63,987 nt of DNA from CALIKS01 sp964440295 (GCA_964440295.1 CAYTRT010000003.1:1-63987); one strand, 5' to 3'. Numbered from the stretch's first letter, positions 25,117-33,825 are shown. Numbers and translations are program-made. The notes: generated by a model from the letters alone, not told the origin.

Positions 25117-26937
25117 ATGTGTGGCATCGTTGGGTGCATAGTTGCCAAGGGAAATGTGGCGCCAATAATATTTGAGAGTCTTAAGAGGCTCGAGTATAGA
25201 GGATACGACTCAGCGGGCATAGCGACGATCAGCGACGGAAAATTATTGATAAAAAAGGACGCTGGGAAGCTCTCAGAAATTGATGCTAGGCTGGACCTCA
25301 AGGGCATGCCTGGGCAGATCGGCATCGGCCATACTAGGTGGGCTACGCATGGCGCTCCAAGCCAAGTTAATGCCCATCCCCACACTGATGGCAGCGGGAC
25401 TATAGCGGTCGTCCACAATGGAATAATTGAAAACTTCATGGAGCTTAAGCGAGAACTAATGGAGCTTAGACACTCATTTAAGTCTAAGACCGACACCGAG
25501 GTCGTCGCCCACTTAATACAGGAAATGATGAATAGGGGCCTTGATATCCTAACCGCGACGGCCGAGGCCCTGAGAAAGGTAAAGGGCTCCTACTCGCTGG
25601 CAATAATTCACTCAGGCTCTCCCGACAGAATAATCCTCGCTAGGAACGAGTCGCCGCTAATAATAGGCGTGGGTGAGGGATACATGTTCGCGGCTTCCGA
25701 CGCCGCTGCATTCCTGCCCTATACTGACAAGGCAGTATACCTAGAGAATGGAGAGATAGCTGTTCTTAAGCTGGACGAATACAAGATCTATAAGATCGAA
25801 GACCTCAGAGCAGTGAACAGGTCGCACGTAGTCCTCAAATGGACAGTCGAGGAGGCGCAGAAAGCTGGCTTCCCACACTATACGCTAAAGGAGATACATG
25901 AACAGGGACAGGCGGTCAGGGAGGCCCTCAGAGTTCAGCTCACTTATGCCGACTTGCTCGTGGAGCTTCTCGACAGGGGGAGAGACGTCTTCCTACTAGG
26001 CGCCGGGACTTCCTACCACGCATGTCTTGCTGGCTCTTATATATTCTCAAAGCTCGCCAGGCTGTCAGCTTATCCCGTGATAGCCTCTGAATTTGTGGAG
26101 AACTACGGCTCGTCAATAGGTGTCGATACAGTAATACTCGCGGTCAGCCAGTCGGGTGAAACGATAGACGTGCTAAATGCCTTGGAATATGCTAGGCTAC
26201 GAGCTGCAACGATATTAGGACTAACAAACGTGGTTGGCAGCACCCTCACGAGGATCTCCAGGGCCTACGTTCTCCAGAATAGTGGGCCAGAGATAGGGGT
26301 CGCAGCGACGAAGACCTTCACATCGCAGCTCACCGTCCTCATGTTTCTCGCGCTCAGGCTAGCCCGTAAGCGGGGGAAGGTCTCTCAAGCAGAGATGGAT
26401 AACCTCCAAGAGGATCTATCAAGCCTGCCGGGCCTAGTCAGCCAAGTTATAAAGGAGTCTGAGCCAATCGTTAAGGAAGTCGCCAAGAAACTATCCAGCG
26501 CCAGGCTGTTGTTGTTCTTGGGGCGTGGGATCAGCTATGCTACTGCGCTCGAAGGGAGGCTGAAAGTGATGGAGCTTAGCTATATACCATGCATAGCGTA
26601 TCCAGCCGGTGAGAGTAAGCACGGCCCCATCAGCATCGTCGATGAAGGTTTGCCAATCTTTTTCGTGGCGCCTAGAGATGAAACGCGTCGATACATAATC
26701 GGCAACGTCATGGAGATGAAGGCTAGGGGCGCGATGACTATAGTAACTGGCGAGAGAGATGACTGCGAGCTCCAGGAGTTAGCAGACATATATATACCTA
26801 TGCCGCCGATAAACCCATTACTATCACCAATACTTTACACAATCCCCTACCAGCTGCTGGCATACTACTTAGCCCTAGAGAGGGGAAACGACCCTGACAA
26901 GCCTAGAAACCTCGCTAAGAGCGTTACTGTTCTTTAG
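25117..26937 (+). CDS. glmS: Glutamine--fructose-6-phosphate aminotransferase (isomerizing)
   Basis: The 606-residue protein starts MCGIVGCIV, exposing Cys2 as the glutaminase nucleophile after Met removal. The class II amidotransferase part (1-240) includes LEYRGYDSAGIA and HTRWATHGAPS. Two SIS domains follow, with LGAGTSYHACLAGSY, SQSGETIDVL and SKHGPISIV, and the C-terminal tail DKPRNLAKSVTV that closes the active site. It makes glucosamine-6-phosphate from fructose-6-phosphate and glutamine, the entry to amino-sugar glycans. It is followed after 132 nt by the roadblock-GTPase genes, which have their own TATA-like element near 26953. Confidence 0.97.
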   Translation: MCGIVGCIVAKGNVAPIIFESLKRLEYRGYDSAGIATISDGKLLIKKDAGKLSEIDARLDLKGMPGQIGIGHTRWATHGAPSQVNAHPHTDGSGTIAVVHNGIIENFMELKRELMELRHSFKSKTDTEVVAHLIQEMMNRGLDILTATAEALRKVKGSYSLAIIHSGSPDRIILARNESPLIIGVGEGYMFAASDAAAFLPYTDKAVYLENGEIAVLKLDEYKIYKIEDLRAVNRSHVVLKWTVEEAQKAGFPHYTLKEIHEQGQAVREALRVQLTYADLLVELLDRGRDVFLLGAGTSYHACLAGSYIFSKLARLSAYPVIASEFVENYGSSIGVDTVILAVSQSGETIDVLNALEYARLRAATILGLTNVVGSTLTRISRAYVLQNSGPEIGVAATKTFTSQLTVLMFLALRLARKRGKVSQAEMDNLQEDLSSLPGLVSQVIKESEPIVKEVAKKLSSARLLLFLGRGISYATALEGRLKVMELSYIPCIAYPAGESKHGPISIVDEGLPIFFVAPRDETRRYIIGNVMEMKARGAMTIVTGERDDCELQELADIYIPMPPINPLLSPILYTIPYQLLAYYLALERGNDPDKPRNLAKSVTVL

Positions 26938-27069
26938 CGCCGTTTGACCAGTAGATATAAACCCGGATGCGACCTAGAGATGATATAGATATTGCTGGTG
27001 GCTCATAGGTGGGTAGGGCTTAAGAGGGAAGAGTTTATTGGTGGCTAGCACGGAGTAGCGTCGGTTAAG

Positions 27070-27735
27070 ATGACGGCACTAGATGCCCTGCAGACCATAC
27101 AGATAATTGCAATATTCGCGTCGGTAGTGACGGTCATACTTGCAATATACGCAATAACGCTGACTAGCCGCCTCATCAGGGAAGCAAGGACATATATACT
27201 AGCCTCTCAGCTATCGCCGATCAAGATAGAGCCCAAGAAAGAGACGCCTCCAGTCCCAGAGCCAGCCCGCGCTCCCGCTGAGGCTGAGCAACAAAAAGCA
27301 GCAGAAATGCCCGAGAGACCAGCCCCGCCTGAAAGGCCCGCAGAGCCTCAGCCCGCCCCTCCGGCCCAAGAGGCTCAGCCATTACTTGAAGCGCCGAGAC
27401 TTACTAGGATCGAGGATATCCTTACAGTATTTGGGCTTGAAGGAATAGTGATCTTCGACTCTTTAGGTCAGGTGGTTGAGTATGCCGGCAAGGTGGAGCC
27501 AGGTAAGGTGGCGGCCGTCATGACCGAGCTTTTCAACGTAGCCATGATGAGTGGTGAATCCACCTCGGGAATAACGATGTGGAATGGCTCTCAGATAGTA
27601 GTCGCGGTCATAGGAAAGATCGAGGCCAAGACAATCTATCTCTACGCTAAGGCTCCGCCAGAAACTACTAAGGAGGACATAGTTAGACTCATCGAGTCCT
27701 CTAGGTTTCTCCTAGAGTCAATTACCGGGAAGTGA
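27070..27735 (+). CDS. Membrane-anchored roadblock/LC7 domain protein
   Basis: The 221-residue protein has one N-terminal membrane helix (about 8-34), a Pro/Ala/Glu-rich flexible linker (about 55-105), and a roadblock/LC7 domain at the C-terminus (ILTVFGLEGIVIFDSLGQVVEYAG through LYAKAPPETTKEDIVRLIE). The domain would lie in the cytoplasm, tethered to the membrane by the linker. Roadblock dimers bind or regulate small GTPases such as MglA and Rag proteins. It is followed by a free roadblock protein after 9 nt and a GTPase 5 nt after that, so the three form one operon. Confidence 0.8.
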   Translation: MTALDALQTIQIIAIFASVVTVILAIYAITLTSRLIREARTYILASQLSPIKIEPKKETPPVPEPARAPAEAEQQKAAEMPERPAPPERPAEPQPAPPAQEAQPLLEAPRLTRIEDILTVFGLEGIVIFDSLGQVVEYAGKVEPGKVAAVMTELFNVAMMSGESTSGITMWNGSQIVVAVIGKIEAKTIYLYAKAPPETTKEDIVRLIESSRFLLESITGK

Positions 27736-27744
27736 TGAGCCGCA

Positions 27745-28107
27745 ATGATGGAGTATAAATCGCCCGAACTTCAGGCCCACATTGAAGAAGTAGTTAAGGT
27801 TAGTAGGGGATTAATTGATGCAATAATCATCACGAAGCCTGACGGGACCCCAATAGCAAACGTCAACTCGATTGATGTTAATCCTGACTATCTCGCAGCC
27901 GCAATATCAGCTGTTTCTGGCGTAATATCTTCAGTACTTGAAGTAATGGATATGGGCGACTTTAGGAGGGCGCACGTTGAGCTGAAGGATAAGCGATACT
28001 TGTACGTTGTGCCATATAGGGGAGACTACGTCGCCCTGATCACGAAGCCGAATCCTAACCTTGGATTTATCGATCTACTACTTGACATCTACTTTAAGGA
28101 GGTATAG
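27745..28107 (+). CDS. Roadblock/LC7 domain protein (MglB/CvnB-like)
   Basis: A free-standing roadblock domain of 120 residues: a first helix (HIEEVVKVSRGLIDAIII), the strand with TKPDGTPIANVNS, a long helix (YLAAAISAVSGVISSVLEVM), then DKRYLYVVPYRGDYVALIT and a final helix. It probably dimerises with itself or with the anchored roadblock protein upstream and binds the GTPase encoded next. Two adjacent ATG codons are at the start. No membrane segment. Confidence 0.85.
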   Translation: MMEYKSPELQAHIEEVVKVSRGLIDAIIITKPDGTPIANVNSIDVNPDYLAAAISAVSGVISSVLEVMDMGDFRRAHVELKDKRYLYVVPYRGDYVALITKPNPNLGFIDLLLDIYFKEV

Positions 28108-28112
28108 GGAGC

Positions 28113-28652
28113 TTGTATAGCTTCAAGATACTCGTACTGGGGCCTTTCAACGCTGGCAAGACGACGCTGGTTCAGACGCTATCGGAGATCAGCATGACGA
28201 CAGAGAGGGAGATAACTAGGCCGGAGGAGAAAGTCAAGAAGACTAAGACAACAGTGGCGATGGACTTCGGCCTAGTGAACCTAGGCGACGGCTACGTTGT
28301 CAGACTATTCGGGACCCCTGGACAGAGAAGATTCTCATTCATGTGGCGCGTACTGAGTAAGGGCATTCACGGATACATACTCATGATAGACTCTACCGAC
28401 GAGGAGTCAATCATGGAAGCCATCAGGATACATGAAAGCTTCAGACAAGAACATCGCGATGTGCCCTACGTCGTGGCAGCGAATAAACAAGACCTGCCCG
28501 GCGCGATGTCAGCGCTCGACATTAGGCTCGCGCTTGATGTTCCAGACGAGGTGCCAGTAATACCGACAATAGCGACTAATCATCAGTCAGCTTGGACAGT
28601 TTTGAGCACGCTTCTTGAGCGATGCATAACTAAATGGAAAATAGTTATTTAG
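28113..28652 (+). CDS. Small Ras-like GTPase (COG2229 / CvnD-MglA-like)
   Basis: This 179-residue GTPase has the G1 loop GPFNAGKT (10-17), the switch II segment RLFGTPGQRRF (about 64-74, with Gly where Ras has the DxxG Asp, a feature of the COG2229 group) and G4 as NKQD (124-127). It starts with TTG at 28113, 5 nt after the roadblock gene. In Streptomyces conservons and in Myxococcus MglAB, such GTPases work with roadblock proteins to set polarity or signalling state. The membrane-anchored roadblock suggests it is recruited to the membrane. The cellular process it controls is unknown. Confidence 0.88.
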   Translation: MYSFKILVLGPFNAGKTTLVQTLSEISMTTEREITRPEEKVKKTKTTVAMDFGLVNLGDGYVVRLFGTPGQRRFSFMWRVLSKGIHGYILMIDSTDEESIMEAIRIHESFRQEHRDVPYVVAANKQDLPGAMSALDIRLALDVPDEVPVIPTIATNHQSAWTVLSTLLERCITKWKIVI

Positions 28653-28653
28653 G

Positions 28654-29196
28654 CTAAAACTTCATCCAACTAAAAACTAGGTATCGAACTTTTCCACTCA
28701 CAGTGTCAGGAATGGCGATTATGAAGTTTTTCCGCACCGTCGTTGCAAGTCTACCAGACCTGACGAGTTCAGTGGCGTGAACCGCATCTTTAGGCGTCTT
28801 CACCTGAACTATGAATGGTGCATGATCTATCCCGGGCCCGTGTTTATAGACTGCGAAATCGCTGCCGAACTTTATTCCAGAAGTAACTACGAATCCCCGC
28901 TTTCTGAGGTCTCTATACACCGTGTATAGTTCGCTGAACCTTGCATAGTATTCTTTTCCAAGTTTTTCCAACTCGTCCCTGCTTAGCTCTTTACCATCCT
29001 TAATGACTTTTAATTCTCCTTCATCAAATAGATGTAGGGCTTCTATGAGGTCCAGCACTAATGGCTCGTCAAAGCTTAACTCTTTTGGCTTAGAAATTCC
29101 CAATGGTTTACCATAGTAGCCTGAGGAATATAGCCTTCTTGCTTGCTCTTTATCAAAGACTACTATGTTTCCCTCGACAAACTCCGCTTCTATCAT
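28654..29196 (-). CDS. endA: tRNA-splicing endonuclease
   Basis: The protein of about 180 residues has the archaeal splicing endonuclease layout: an N-terminal domain (with LVLDLIEALHLFDEGEL) and a C-terminal nuclease domain. The latter carries the catalytic triad region FGSDFAVYKHGPGIDHAPFI, giving the Tyr and His, and TTVRKNFIIA, giving the Lys. It cuts bulge-helix-bulge motifs in pre-tRNA and pre-rRNA. The length fits the homodimer or heterotetramer catalytic subunit. I start at ATG 29196; GTG codons at 29205 and 29199 are alternatives. The stop lies against the convergent GTPase stop. Confidence 0.93.
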   Translation of the reverse strand: MIEAEFVEGNIVVFDKEQARRLYSSGYYGKPLGISKPKELSFDEPLVLDLIEALHLFDEGELKVIKDGKELSRDELEKLGKEYYARFSELYTVYRDLRKRGFVVTSGIKFGSDFAVYKHGPGIDHAPFIVQVKTPKDAVHATELVRSGRLATTVRKNFIIAIPDTVSGKVRYLVFSWMKF

Positions 29197-29272
29197 CACC
29201 AACACCTAGTTATCCTAATACTGAGTCGTCTGTATTCAACATGACTGTGGCTTGGTGTGAAAATGTTTTCAC

Positions 29273-29935
29273 CTATTTTATCTGAGGAAATAGAGCCTTT
29301 ATGATATTGGTTATTTCCTCAGACTTATCGGCGATGTCTTCAAGCATGTGGGTAATCTCTCTCATAAGGAGTAAGTGAGGAACAGAAAGCTTACTCTGTA
29401 AAAGCATGATGTCCAACTTGCGGAACAACTCGTCAACCTTATGTTCCTGCTCCTCTATCTCCATCAATTTTGAGTAAAGAACCGATGAGTCAAGCGTGAT
29501 TGCCAGTATTGCTTCTTTCAACTTCTCTACAGCTACGAAGACATTGTCTGAGAGCTCTGATAATCGTTGATAAATGTTGTCGTCGTGGAAACCTAACTTT
29601 TGGAGACTTAGGAGTCTGAAGGCCGCGCCCTCAGCCTTGTCTGAGATCTTATCTAGACAACTAATCAATCTTATGAAATCTTCTCTTTCCTGCAACAGCG
29701 ATCCAATCTTCATTATTTGCTCTCCAGTTGAATGTTTAAGCTTTTTGCACTCCTCATCGATCTTCAAGATCTCGTTATACTTTTGTAGGAGAATATTTTC
29801 ACCTTTTTTATTAGTAATGTCCTCAATCATGAGTGTGAGGACTCGCATAACGTCCATAATTTTCCTAGCTTGTTCCTGAGTGAGAAGCATGATGGTATTT
29901 TCTATATCTTCAATTCTTTGTCGGGGAAATGACAT
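29273..29935 (-). CDS. PhoU-like DUF47 family protein
   Basis: The 220-residue protein is almost all helix, with the two-bundle pattern of the DUF47/PhoU-like family (COG1392). Conserved pieces include the acidic EDFIRLISCLDKISDKAEG and the later EITHMLEDIADKSEEI, whose Asp/Glu residues bind metal clusters in PhoU. Family members usually sit with a PiT phosphate transporter and tune phosphate uptake; no transporter is next to it here. It ends 68 nt from endA, which is read the same way. Confidence 0.75.
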   Translation of the reverse strand: MSFPRQRIEDIENTIMLLTQEQARKIMDVMRVLTLMIEDITNKKGENILLQKYNEILKIDEECKKLKHSTGEQIMKIGSLLQEREDFIRLISCLDKISDKAEGAAFRLLSLQKLGFHDDNIYQRLSELSDNVFVAVEKLKEAILAITLDSSVLYSKLMEIEEQEHKVDELFRKLDIMLLQSKLSVPHLLLMREITHMLEDIADKSEEITNIIKALFPQIK

Positions 29936-29982
29936 ACTAACCCTCCCTAACTTAAATAATATGTCATGAGTTGCTTATATAA

Positions 29983-31461
29983 TTAAACTCCATGACTGTG
30001 GCTAATGGAGAGAATGTTTGAGAGCGTCTCTTTAAGCTCGGAGATGTGAACGCGGCGTTGAGCCATCGTGTCCCTGTCCCTGATAGTTACAGTATCGTCC
30101 TCCAATGTCTGATAATCAACAGTTATGCAAACCGGCGTCCCCACCTCATCCATCTTTCTATATCTTTTTCCAATATCGCCCTTATCATCAAACACGGCGT
30201 CAAAATCTAGCTTAATCATTTCGTATATTTTGATGGCCTTCTCTGGTAGCCCATCCTTCGATACAAGTGGAAAAACTGCGACCTGAATTGGAGCTAGGAA
30301 GTATGGGAGCTTTAGCACTCTCCTGTTTTGCGTCTCTAAATAGTTATGCTCTATCACTGTGTATATGCTTCTGTCAACACCCATTGAGAGTTCAAAGATG
30401 TGGGGTATTATCTTCTCCCCATCGTCTAGGACTGTTAGGTCCTTGCCGCTTACTCTCATATGCCCCGATAGGTCGTAGTCTCCCCTATAGTTGCATGCGA
30501 CGAGCTCTATCCATCCCAGAGACGTCTCAGCCTCGACGTCCCATGCCTCAATTGCGTAAAATGCCTTTTCATCATCTCCAAGCTGCCTCAGTCTTAATCT
30601 TTTTTTATCCAACCCTACTTTCTCGTAAAATTGCTGGATTAATGCGAGGTAGTATGCCGATAAATAGTTGGAGATAATTCCGGACTCGACTGCTTCGCGG
30701 CAAGTCATCTCGGTGACTTCTTGGTCCCTAGGCATCAGTCTCAGTTTATAGTCAGCAACAGTCTTGACTTTTTCGTAATCGTTCGCTTTTTTCGGATTAA
30801 AAAAGACTTCTATCTCTGCCTGATAGAACTCTCTTAGACGCATTAAGCTTTGACGGGGAGAGATCTCATTCCTGAAGCTCTTTCCGAATTGACAGACGGC
30901 GAAGGGCAGCTTCAAACCCATCGTCATGTATATTCTGTGAAAATCAACAAAGATGCTTTGGCATGTCTCTGGTCTTAGGTAGGCCTCCTCTCCGGCACCG
31001 CCTACCCTTACTTGAAACATCATGTTAAACCTGCCGACTGGTCCCAGCTCTCCCCCACACGTTGGACATTTAACGTTGTATTTTCTTAACAGGGCCTCGA
31101 TTTCCTCGTCTCTCAGCCTCTCAGGGACTCTTATCTTTGCTTTCTCCTCTATCAGTCTATCTATTCTGTGCAGTGCTCCGCATCTCTGGCACCTCGAGAC
31201 TGGATCTGCGAAGCTTTCAAGATGGCCCGAGGCTACAAAGACCTGTTTAGCCATTATTTGTGAGCCATCTATCTCTATCATGTCGTCTCTTCTTACGAGC
31301 TCTCTCCTCCATGTCTCTACGAATCTGTTTCTAAGAAGGACGCCGAGCTTTCCGTACTCCCAGAACCCTGCCGGGGCGTCGCTGTATATCTCGCATGAGG
31401 GAAAGAAGAACCCCCTGTTGAGGAATAACTTCATCAGTTTATCATAGAGGGTTTCAGGCAT
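29983..31461 (-). CDS. glyS: Glycyl-tRNA synthetase
   Basis: A class II synthetase of the archaeal/eukaryotic dimeric type, 492 residues. Motif 1 to motif 2 features include GFFFPSCEIYSDAPAGFWEYG at the N-terminus, LRPETCQSIFVDF, and GKSFRNEISPRQSLMRLREF; motif 3 is in LSMGVDRSIYTVIEH. The anticodon-binding domain is at the C-terminus. The insert holds Cys pairs (CQRCGALH, CPTCGGEL) that may bind zinc. It charges tRNA-Gly in the cytosol. Confidence 0.96.
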   Translation of the reverse strand: MPETLYDKLMKLFLNRGFFFPSCEIYSDAPAGFWEYGKLGVLLRNRFVETWRRELVRRDDMIEIDGSQIMAKQVFVASGHLESFADPVSRCQRCGALHRIDRLIEEKAKIRVPERLRDEEIEALLRKYNVKCPTCGGELGPVGRFNMMFQVRVGGAGEEAYLRPETCQSIFVDFHRIYMTMGLKLPFAVCQFGKSFRNEISPRQSLMRLREFYQAEIEVFFNPKKANDYEKVKTVADYKLRLMPRDQEVTEMTCREAVESGIISNYLSAYYLALIQQFYEKVGLDKKRLRLRQLGDDEKAFYAIEAWDVEAETSLGWIELVACNYRGDYDLSGHMRVSGKDLTVLDDGEKIIPHIFELSMGVDRSIYTVIEHNYLETQNRRVLKLPYFLAPIQVAVFPLVSKDGLPEKAIKIYEMIKLDFDAVFDDKGDIGKRYRKMDEVGTPVCITVDYQTLEDDTVTIRDRDTMAQRRVHISELKETLSNILSISHSHGV

Positions 31462-31482
31462 CTCAGCGCACCGCAGAGGTTT

Positions 31483-32232
31483 TTATCGAGACAGTCTCGC
31501 GCCACAGTTCGGGCACTGACCACCCAGGTCTGCCCACGCATCTGCACAGTCCTTATGAAAGAGAGCACCACATGAGTTGCATGCATACGCAGTCTCAGGT
31601 GTTAGCTGATCATAACATATTACGCACTGAGACCCCTCAGGGACGTTTTGTGCTGGGGAATAGTTAGGGCCTGCCTCTACTGCACGCTCCTCAGGCTGCT
31701 CAACAACTGCTTGTTCAGCCTCTGTAGTCATGGATTCAACCTCATACTGCTGGTATGTGGGAGTCCGCCATGCGCCACCGACCTGCTGGGTCTTTACGCT
31801 GAGGCTTATGAGTCCTGCTAAGACTGCGGCCCCAGCAATCCCGATGCCTGAGAAGATGGCTGCAAACAGCCCGATCTCTGGGTTAAACACCACCTCGAAT
31901 CGCGGCATCTTTAGAATGTATGAATAGATAGGTGATATTATCGCAAGGGCTGCAGAGGCGCTAGCAGCTGATGGAACAACAATCTTCACGACCTTTATTT
32001 TCCTAGAGATTGACGCGACCGCTCCGGCTAGCCCCGCTAAAGCGCCAGCCGCTAAGGAAAGCATGAAGCTCTCGTTTAGCCAATATCCCAAAAGAGCCTG
32101 TCTTTGGAGCGTGTCATACGTTACTGCAAACCACGTTAACAGCAACGTCAGCGTGTGGAATGAGCCTAAAAGCGATATAAGGGCGCCCACCCTCATGAAT
32201 CTTGAGAGTGCCTCTGATACAGGTGTAATCAT
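31483..32232 (-). CDS. Four-helix membrane protein with C-terminal RING/PHD-like (C4HC3) zinc finger
   Basis: I start at ATG 32232 because a TATA box at 32260-32269 predicts transcription from about 32236, which would exclude the TTG at 32256. About four membrane helices fill residues 10-170. A linker rich in Glu and Val follows. The last 50 residues carry CVICYDQLTPETAYAC, NSCGALFHKDC and CPNCGARL: spacing C-x2-C-x11-C-x2-C-x4-H-x2-C-x10-C-x2-C. That is a cross-brace C4HC3 motif as in PHD, RING-variant and prokaryotic RING families. A small protein at 33598 has nearly the same motif. It could be a membrane E3-like protein or just a structural zinc domain. Confidence 0.65.
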   Translation of the reverse strand: MITPVSEALSRFMRVGALISLLGSFHTLTLLLTWFAVTYDTLQRQALLGYWLNESFMLSLAAGALAGLAGAVASISRKIKVVKIVVPSAASASAALAIISPIYSYILKMPRFEVVFNPEIGLFAAIFSGIGIAGAAVLAGLISLSVKTQQVGGAWRTPTYQQYEVESMTTEAEQAVVEQPEERAVEAGPNYSPAQNVPEGSQCVICYDQLTPETAYACNSCGALFHKDCADAWADLGGQCPNCGARLSR

Positions 32233-32259
32233 GCCTTTAAATTCATAGATGGGCAACTA

Positions 32260-32269
32260 CTATATAAAT
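32260..32269 (-). promoter_or_regulatory. TATA box of the membrane RING-like gene
   Basis: CTATATAAAT on the plus strand reads ATTTATATAG on the minus strand, about 28 nt before ATG 32232, fitting a leaderless transcript and deciding the start choice for that gene. Confidence 0.5.
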
Positions 32270-32338
32270 TAGCACCACGTATTGCCAAAAAAAGCCCACA
32301 GTGAGTACACAGATGCACAGGGCCGCTGGAATGCGAAA

Positions 32339-32348
32339 GTTTATAAGC
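32339..32348 (+). promoter_or_regulatory. TATA box of the long coiled-coil gene
   Basis: GTTTATAAGC lies 26-35 nt before ATG 32374, so this gene is divergent from the RING-like gene with both promoters in about 140 nt. Confidence 0.5.
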
Positions 32349-32373
32349 AAAATTTTCCGTCTTTGATGGAGTA

Positions 32374-33213
32374 ATGAGTCTATTCGGAAAGAAGGGCGAG
32401 GAGCTTGGACGCATATCGGAGCTACTGACAGAGCTTATAAATAAAATGGAGGGCATGGAGGGCAGGCTAGCAGCAAGGATTATCGAGCCGCTAGAGGCTG
32501 GGATAGTAAGTGTAAAGTCTGACATAGAAGCCATCAAGGAGACGCAGCCCTTAGAGTTGTTGATGGAGTTTAAAGAAGCCATAAGAATTCTGAAGCTCTC
32601 AATATCAACAATTCAGGCACTTCAGGAACATGAGAATAACCTCAAAGAGATACTGGAGTTCCAGAACTCTCAGGTTGAGCAGCTTGAGCAAGTAAGACGA
32701 TCAATTGCCGCTGAGCGCGAGGCCTTAAAGGAGGAGAAAGACAAGCTCGAGGAGCTTAAGCGCCAGATAGAGATATGGAAGCAAGAACTAGACAAGAAAG
32801 AGACTACGCTTGCAAACTACGAGCAAGAGGTACGGATGCTTGAAGAACGCAAGGAAGAACTAGAGAGAAAGGTAAAAGAACTTAACGAGCAGTACATAGC
32901 CCTCATAGAGCAGGCAAATAACAGGTTGGAAAAGGCGTTCAGAGACCTGGATAGGAGGTTCAAGATAAGGGAGATAAGGCTCGATAGGCTATCAAGATTA
33001 GAGGAGAGAAAAAGAGAAGAAATAGCTAAACTTGAATTGGAGAAGAAAACTCTTGAGGAATACAACAAACAATTTACGGAGCTTGTCGAAGAGGTGAAGA
33101 AGCTCGAGAAGAAGAAGCAGCTGCTGCAGCAGGAGATAAGCAGCCTCGAGGCGGAGAAGTACACTCTCGAGAAATTAAAGCAAGAACTTAGAAGCAATAT
33201 ACTTAAGGGATAA
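32374..33213 (+). CDS. Long coiled-coil protein
   Basis: Apart from the first 20 residues (MSLFGKKGEELGRISELLTE), this 279-residue protein is one continuous heptad-rich helix, with dense Glu, Lys and Leu from about 85 to the end (QVEQLEQVRRSIAAEREALK; LEEYNKQFTELVEEVKKLEK). No membrane segment, no ATPase motif. Such proteins act as scaffolds or rods, and family cannot be read from sequence alone. It stands between the membrane RING-like protein (divergent) and a small coiled-coil/RING pair (convergent), which suggests a joint role. Confidence 0.6.
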   Translation: MSLFGKKGEELGRISELLTELINKMEGMEGRLAARIIEPLEAGIVSVKSDIEAIKETQPLELLMEFKEAIRILKLSISTIQALQEHENNLKEILEFQNSQVEQLEQVRRSIAAEREALKEEKDKLEELKRQIEIWKQELDKKETTLANYEQEVRMLEERKEELERKVKELNEQYIALIEQANNRLEKAFRDLDRRFKIREIRLDRLSRLEERKREEIAKLELEKKTLEEYNKQFTELVEEVKKLEKKKQLLQQEISSLEAEKYTLEKLKQELRSNILKG

Positions 33214-33223
33214 CAAAGACTGA

Positions 33224-33601
33224 CTAATCCTCGTCCCTTTCACGTCTAGTTTTAAAGTGACGTTCTATTAATTCGCTTAGATAGTCTATAGTGTCTGTCT
33301 TTTCTGAAATTTCATTTAGGAGCTCCTCGAGATAATCTATTTTTTCGTAGATGTTTTTAATCTCTGCGCGGAGAGCTTTAATCTCTGAGATGACTGCCTC
33401 TAGTTGTTCGGGCTTCAATGATTGCTGCGAGGTCTTTTTCTCGATTGATTCTAACCTAATGTCTTGCTCCATTAATACTTCAGCTATATCTTCAATCGCC
33501 TTGCTGATACTCTCGTATGTCGGGACTTTCCCACGAGGAGTATCTACCCAGTCAATCTTAATCTCCACCTCATTTACCTCATCTTTATTATCGCTACTCA
33601 T
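33224..33601 (-). CDS. Small coiled-coil protein, coupled to the small RING-like gene
   Basis: The 125-residue protein has an acidic N-terminus with a conserved-looking WVDTPRGKVPTYESISKAIE segment, then a coiled coil of about 75 residues (LEAVISEIKALRAEIKNIYE). Its ATG overlaps the TGA of the upstream RING-like gene (ATGA), so both are made from one message. The WVDTPRGK piece may be a short docking motif. No named family comes to mind. Confidence 0.6.
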   Translation of the reverse strand: MSSDNKDEVNEVEIKIDWVDTPRGKVPTYESISKAIEDIAEVLMEQDIRLESIEKKTSQQSLKPEQLEAVISEIKALRAEIKNIYEKIDYLEELLNEISEKTDTIDYLSELIERHFKTRRERDED

Positions 33602-33825
33602 GTCAAAGGCACCCTACATTTTGGACAAACACCCTTTGTCCCTATAAGGCTTTTGTAGCACTCTACGTGAAAAACTGCTCCGCAATTGCTACATTTATTA
33701 TAACTAACTCCCTCCTCTATCTCGAGTAGACATGCATCACAGGTAAGTATTTCCCAAACCCATCTACCGACCGATGAGCCCTGAACAACCCTTATGCTTC
33801 TCAACACCTTACCTATGCGCATCAC
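33598..33825 (-). CDS. Small RING/PHD-like zinc finger protein
   Basis: The 75-residue protein has a basic leader of about 28 residues and then one zinc domain: CDACLLEIEEGVSYNKC, SNCGAVFHVEC and CPKCRVPL, spacing C-x2-C-x12-C-x2-C-x4-H-x2-C-x10-C-x2-C. The motif is almost the same as in the membrane protein at 31483, including CGA-V/L-FH. GTG at 33825 or ATG at 33822 starts it. Small RING-finger proteins encoded with ubiquitin, E1 and E2 genes are known in Aigarchaeota; none of those partners is seen here. It could equally be a structural zinc ribbon variant. Confidence 0.65.
   Translation of the reverse strand: MMRIGKVLRSIRVVQGSSVGRWVWEILTCDACLLEIEEGVSYNKCSNCGAVFHVECYKSLIGTKGVCPKCRVPLT

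Noticed and set aside
31483..33825. Calling the RING-like cluster a ubiquitin ligase operon outright.
   Set aside because: No ubiquitin-like, E1, E2 or JAMM protein is encoded in the window; the evidence is limited to the zinc spacing and gene order.
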